Of a stretch of 44,727 nt of DNA, positions 42,140 through 44,727 are shown piece by piece. Source of the stretch: Bacteroidaceae bacterium (lineage in GTDB: Bacteria; Bacteroidota; Bacteroidia; Bacteroidales; Bacteroidaceae); assembly GCA_017650045.1 (NCBI GenBank), contig JAGCFP010000052.1, forward strand, positions 1-44,727, read 5' to 3'. How positions within the stretch are numbered: the first letter of the stretch is position 1; every line of letters starts with the position of its first letter. The position numbers and the translations under genes were made by a program. Under the pieces are notes generated by a model. That model had not been told where the DNA came from. It did not search any database and worked only from the letters and a program-made list of their open reading frames with translations.

Positions 42140-42508
42140 ATGTATTTGCTTTTAGTAATTTTAATGTTGATTGCATCTATTTTGATGTGTGGCATTGTAT
42201 TGATTCAAAATTCCAAAGGTGGTGGCCTGGCATCAGGTTTTTCTTCTTCAAACGCCATCATGGGTGTTCGTAAGACCACCGATTTCTTAGAGAAGGCAAC
42301 TTGGACTTTGGCTGGCACTATGGTAGTGTGCAGCATCCTCTCAGCTTATGCACTGACTTATGGTGGTGGCTCTGGAAATGATGCCATCATGCAGCAGGCT
42401 GTAGAGCAGCAGAGCACCAACCCTTATAACATGCCAGTTGGAACCACTGCACCAGCTGAGGCAACTACTCCTGCCACTCCTGCAGATGCAGCTACTCCAG
42501 CCGAGTAA
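42140..42508 (+). CDS. secG: Preprotein translocase subunit SecG
   Basis: A 122-residue SecG: first helix LLLVILMLIASILMCGIVLIQ, the conserved NSKGGGLASGFSSSNAIMGVRKTTDFLEKATW loop, second helix LAGTMVVCSILSAYALTY, then a Thr/Ala/Pro-rich tail typical of Bacteroidetes SecG. It stabilises the SecYEG channel driven by SecA, whose gene lies at 18059-21430. Last gene of its operon, followed by a terminator. Confidence 0.95.
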   Translation: MYLLLVILMLIASILMCGIVLIQNSKGGGLASGFSSSNAIMGVRKTTDFLEKATWTLAGTMVVCSILSAYALTYGGGSGNDAIMQQAVEQQSTNPYNMPVGTTAPAEATTPATPADAATPAE

Positions 42509-42539
42509 TTCAAGGCACTGACATTAGGAGAGAGATAGA

Positions 42540-42573
42540 GTGGGGCATACCTGTGAGTATGTCCCACTTTTTT
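42540..42573 (+). terminator. Rho-independent terminator after secG
   Basis: GTGGGGCATAC (42540-42550), 6-nt loop, GTATGTCCCAC (42557-42567), then six T residues; one mismatch in an 11-bp stem. Confidence 0.92.
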
Positions 42574-42695
42574 GATGTATATGTGTTTTATTCGCAAAAT
42601 GGCAAATATACATATTGTTAGTTGAGAATAATGAGATAAATGGCTAATTATTAGTCTGTTTCAGAATAATAATTACCTTAGCACTGCAAAAATAG

Positions 42696-42944
42696 TCGAA
42701 TGGTTCGATAATATTTGCATTAAAAAAGTTATCTGGCAAAGAAAAAATCTACATCCAATCAGCTTTGAATGTAGATAATAAGGATAAGAAGAGTCAGGAA
42801 ACCTTTTCATTGAAGAACTCGGGGGACTTCTTCAGAAAAATTGTGATTGTGGATGGAAATACAAAGCAATGGACTGATCCGGATGGCATAATGTATGTCG
42901 GAGTCATTCCCTTCCTGCTCGAAGATGCTGGACTTGGTTTCTAA
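42696..42944 (+). pseudogene. C-terminal relic of a DUF4143 AAA ATPase
   Basis: A frame without a start, bounded upstream by a stop at 42693, reads ALKKLSGKEKIYIQSALNV, then QETFSLKNSGDFFRKIVIVDG, then DGIMYVGVIPFLLED and stops at 42944. This is the characteristic C-terminus of the Bacteroidetes ATP-binding proteins with DUF4143 (pattern K.YIQSA......Q E..SL..I.D.F.KI.IV......DG...IGL..FLL). The ATPase domain and more than 300 residues are absent. The remaining 82 codons are intact in one frame, so the loss was by deletion and is probably not ancient. Confidence 0.72.
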
Positions 42945-42989
42945 AAAATTACCAAAAGTCAGATTGAATCTCAGAAACACAAGGAGTTA

Positions 42990-43797
42990 GCGCAAAAAAG
43001 TCCAGTATTATAGTGGGTATTATTGAAGCATTTTTACGATAATACTGGACATTTCCGCGATAATTGCCTGCATTTTGGTGATCATACTTGATGTATGGCC
43101 TATTGATATGTTATCTCTCTGCTCAGTCAACGGTAGGACTTAGCTCAGTCATCGTTAGGATTTAGCTAAGTCAAGGTTAGGACTTAACTCAGTCATCAGT
43201 GTGACTGAGCATGAAGGTATTAATACTAATTCATGAAGGTATTAATACTAATTCATGAAGGTATTAATACTAATTATTGAAAGATCCCTAATCTTTAAGC
43301 GAAAAATGCAAAAAACACCTCACACCTCACCTTTTTCGAATTAGCGAATAATTTACATACATTCTTAAGGGTGAGGTGTCATTTCAACACCTCACCACTC
43401 CTCACCCTTATTACTATGTAAAGACCTTCAAGAAGGTGAGGTGTGGTGAGGAGTGCTTTTAACACCTCACCTCTACATTGCATTGATATTCAGCATTTTA
43501 AATGCCAAAGGTGAGGTGTGAGGTGTTTTTGCGAAAATTCTTCAGAGGATTTTCTTGGAGAGAATTTAAAAATAGACTTCACACTTCACGCTGATTATAA
43601 AAGTGTATGTTCTGTATGGCATTCCTTAAGCAAATCCGAAGTAGAGACTTCACAAGACTTCACACAGACTTCACATGTAAAAGGTGTGAACTCTGTTTAT
43701 AAAGCTTTTTTGTGATATCAACGTAAAATAGCTGATGATTCTTATGGTATCCTATCGAAGAGAGTGTGAAGTCTGCGTGAAGTCTTGTGAAGTCTCT
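42990..43797 (+). repeat. Complex palindromic repeat element, copy B
   Basis: Roughly 0.8 kb of noncoding DNA made of successive inverted repeats. (1) A perfect 11-bp stem TCCAGTATTAT/ATAATACTGGA (43001-43011 and 43039-43049). (2) 22-bp satellites (43121-43275). (3) A perfect 24-bp inverted repeat of ACACCTCACACCTCACC type (43311-43334 and 43507-43530) enclosing further CACCTCAC arms. (4) A 33-bp inverted repeat with one mismatch, containing GACTTCACAAGACTTCAC (43643-43675 and 43765-43797). Copy A (15772-16404) contains the same modules in the opposite orientation. No convincing protein is encoded. Confidence 0.88.
43121..43275 (+). repeat. Two adjoining 22-bp tandem satellites within element B
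   Basis: Four 22-bp units beginning GCTCAGTCA or a close variant run from 43121 to 43208, followed after one base by three identical 22-bp units beginning CATGAAGGTATTAATAC (43210-43231, 43232-43253, 43254-43275). The second unit contains the palindrome GTATTAATAC. Element A has two of the first type and one decayed copy of the second. Confidence 0.9.
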
Positions 43798-43992
43798 TTA
43801 GGGCAGAATTGTCTATAATAATCTAATATCCAGCCTTTTGTAGAATGACTGTGAAGTCTTGAGCCTAAAAATAATTTTCCTTATAAAAAACTACAAATGC
43901 TTAAATTGGGAAGACTCTTATTAATTAGTGACGTATTTTTAAAATAATAATGTGCTTTTCTTGGAAAAAGGCTTGAATTCCTTGGAGAAAGG

Positions 43993-44024
43993 TTTGATTA
44001 TATTGTAGAATAATTGTATATTTG
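43993..44024 (+). promoter_or_regulatory. Consensus promoter with no intact gene behind it
   Basis: TTTG (43993-43996), exactly 20 bp, TATATTTG (44017-44024). The first downstream frame is MANYYS-stop, so the gene it served is gone or the product is an RNA. Confidence 0.65.
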
Positions 44025-44509
44025 TAGCAATATAATGGCAAATTATTACTCCTAACTATTTTATACACAGAGTATTAAGAAAGTCGGTAAAATAGAGAAA
44101 TATGCCTAAATTATGCCCTATGTTCCCGTCATTTCAGGCTTAAAATTCGACCATTTTCGACGTTCCAAAACGCCATTTTGGGGAAATTTTGCTAAACACT
44201 TTTTAACAGTGAGTTTACACTTTTTAAGGCAACTTTGCGCCGATTGTTCATGCTCCGTAACCTCAAAATGTTGAGTGATGACACACACATTTTTCTTCCC
44301 TCCTTTTGTTCTTCATGGGTATGTTCCATGATTGAAGAAAGGGAAAGAAAAAAGATGGGCTTGATGACGGGGTTGTTCATCTCGAAGTCAAAACTGGATT
44401 TGGTTCTTATGTATTGAAATCAGATAGATTGATGTAGTCAACAAGGTTAATCTTTGAAAAGAAAAGAAAGTTTGACACAGCTTTTGAAGGAAAAGCCGAA
44501 GAAAATTTG
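44025..44509. other. Noncoding stretch before the acetyltransferase gene
   Basis: No gene is supported. It holds an imperfect hairpin CTTCATGG/CCATGATTGAAG around 44311-44338 and short frames without known matches. It may include a long leader transcribed from the promoter at 43993-44024. Confidence 0.4.
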
Positions 44510-44517
44510 TACCTTTG
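44510..44517 (+). promoter_or_regulatory. -7 box (TACCTTTG) for the acetyltransferase gene
   Basis: Full match to TAnnTTTG, 21 bp before the ATG at 44539. A TTTG at 44483-44486 lies 23 bp upstream, slightly too far for an ideal -33. Confidence 0.65.
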
Positions 44518-44538
44518 CAGACAGATAAATCGGAATTT

Positions 44539-44727
44539 ATGGAGATAAAAAACAGACCCAACCCCAATGAGGCCTTCCCGAATCCTAAGATTCCAAGCCT
44601 CTGCTTCATCAAGAACGTGGTGAAGAACCCGCGTATCATCATCGGCGACTATACCTACTACGATGATGTGGATGGTGCTGACCAGTTCGAGAAGCATGTC
44701 ACTCATTTCTACGACTTCATAGGTGAC
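44539..44727 (+). CDS. Vat/CatB-type xenobiotic acetyltransferase, 3' end outside the window
   Basis: The first 63 residues read MEIKNRPNPNEAFPNPKIPS, then CFIKNVVKNPRIIIGDYTYYDD, then FEKHVTHFYDFIGD. This is the start of the left-handed beta-helix acetyltransferases of the CatB/Vat (XAT) family, where IKN.V.NP.IIIGDYTYYDD is conserved. Members acetylate chloramphenicol or streptogramin A; many chromosomal ones have no proven resistance role. The catalytic His and the hexapeptide repeats lie beyond the window. The minus-strand frame over this region is antisense. Confidence 0.88.
   Translation, partial: MEIKNRPNPNEAFPNPKIPSLCFIKNVVKNPRIIIGDYTYYDDVDGADQFEKHVTHFYDFIGD

Noticed and set aside
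43121-43275. Possible CRISPR array because of regular 22-bp repeats
   Set aside because: The repeats are directly tandem with no variable spacers, and no cas genes are present.
43518-43715. 65-codon plus-strand frame in element B
   Set aside because: It is made from the palindromic repeat sequence and is not preserved in copy A.
44407-44706. Minus-strand frame over the acetyltransferase start
   Set aside because: Antisense to a clear CatB/Vat N-terminus with its own promoter.

Overview
The window looks like a chromosome segment of a Prevotella-like member of the Bacteroidales. The evidence is a set of Bacteroidetes-restricted families (DUF4199, DUF6048/DUF6452, DUF4837, DUF4105, a GldE-like CNNM/CorC protein, SecA with a SEC-C tail) and several promoters of the Bacteroidetes type, TTTG-N19/20-TAnnTTTG. 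No plasmid or phage replication gene is visible; most of the segment is core chromosome interrupted by AT-rich accessory patches.

Layout. (1) 1-4484 is an AT-rich accessory or defence region. It holds an AbiEi-type antitoxin (cut by the window edge), a CHAT/caspase-like protease gene, a frameshifted relic of the AbiEii toxin C-terminus, and a tightly overlapping three-gene cassette: a PD-(D/E)XK restriction-like nuclease, a protein that may have an N-methylpurine-DNA-glycosylase (MPG)-like fold, and an agmatine/peptidylarginine-deiminase-family enzyme. It abuts the 3' end of mnmE, where an 18-bp attachment-site-like sequence is present twice. (2) 4485-10204 (minus) is a seven-gene operon: TPR/PD40 protein, NfeD, FloA, nucleoside phosphorylase, fRMsr and MnmE. 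(3) 10353-15094 (minus) is a second operon: DUF4199, GT2 glycosyltransferase, DUF6452, DUF6048, MntP, ApbE and a DUF486 protein. (4) 15235-15480 (plus) holds a small SRP RNA and tRNA-Thr(TGT) behind one promoter and one terminator. (5) 15481-16465 is noncoding, with tRNA-end scars and copy A of a complex palindromic repeat element. (6) 16466-24319 (minus) encodes a small acidic protein, a DUF6340 lipoprotein with a heptamer tract in its signal peptide, SecA, and a DUF4105/Lnb-like protein coupled to an apparently catalytically dead alkaline-phosphatase homologue. (7) 24320-29430 is an AT-rich patch of small membrane and secreted proteins containing a tandem gene duplication and a perfect 22-bp hairpin. 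(8) 29488-42508 (plus) is an envelope-biogenesis and housekeeping block: FadL-like barrel, TPR protein, LptC, GldE-like protein, SurA/PpiD-like chaperone, RlmN, DUF4837, a divergent PdxA, a sensorless sigma-54 activator, LptE, a TPR protein and SecG. (9) 42574-44538 is noncoding, with a relic of a DUF4143 ATPase and copy B of the repeat element, inverted relative to copy A. (10) 44539 to the end is the start of a Vat/CatB-type acetyltransferase.

Most interesting points: the nuclease / glycosylase-like / deiminase cassette next to a probable mnmE attachment site; the AbiE locus apparently broken by a caspase-like gene; and a pair of diverged, inverted, roughly 0.6-0.8 kb noncoding elements built almost wholly of nested palindromes and 22-bp satellites, which enclose 26.6 kb of core genes.
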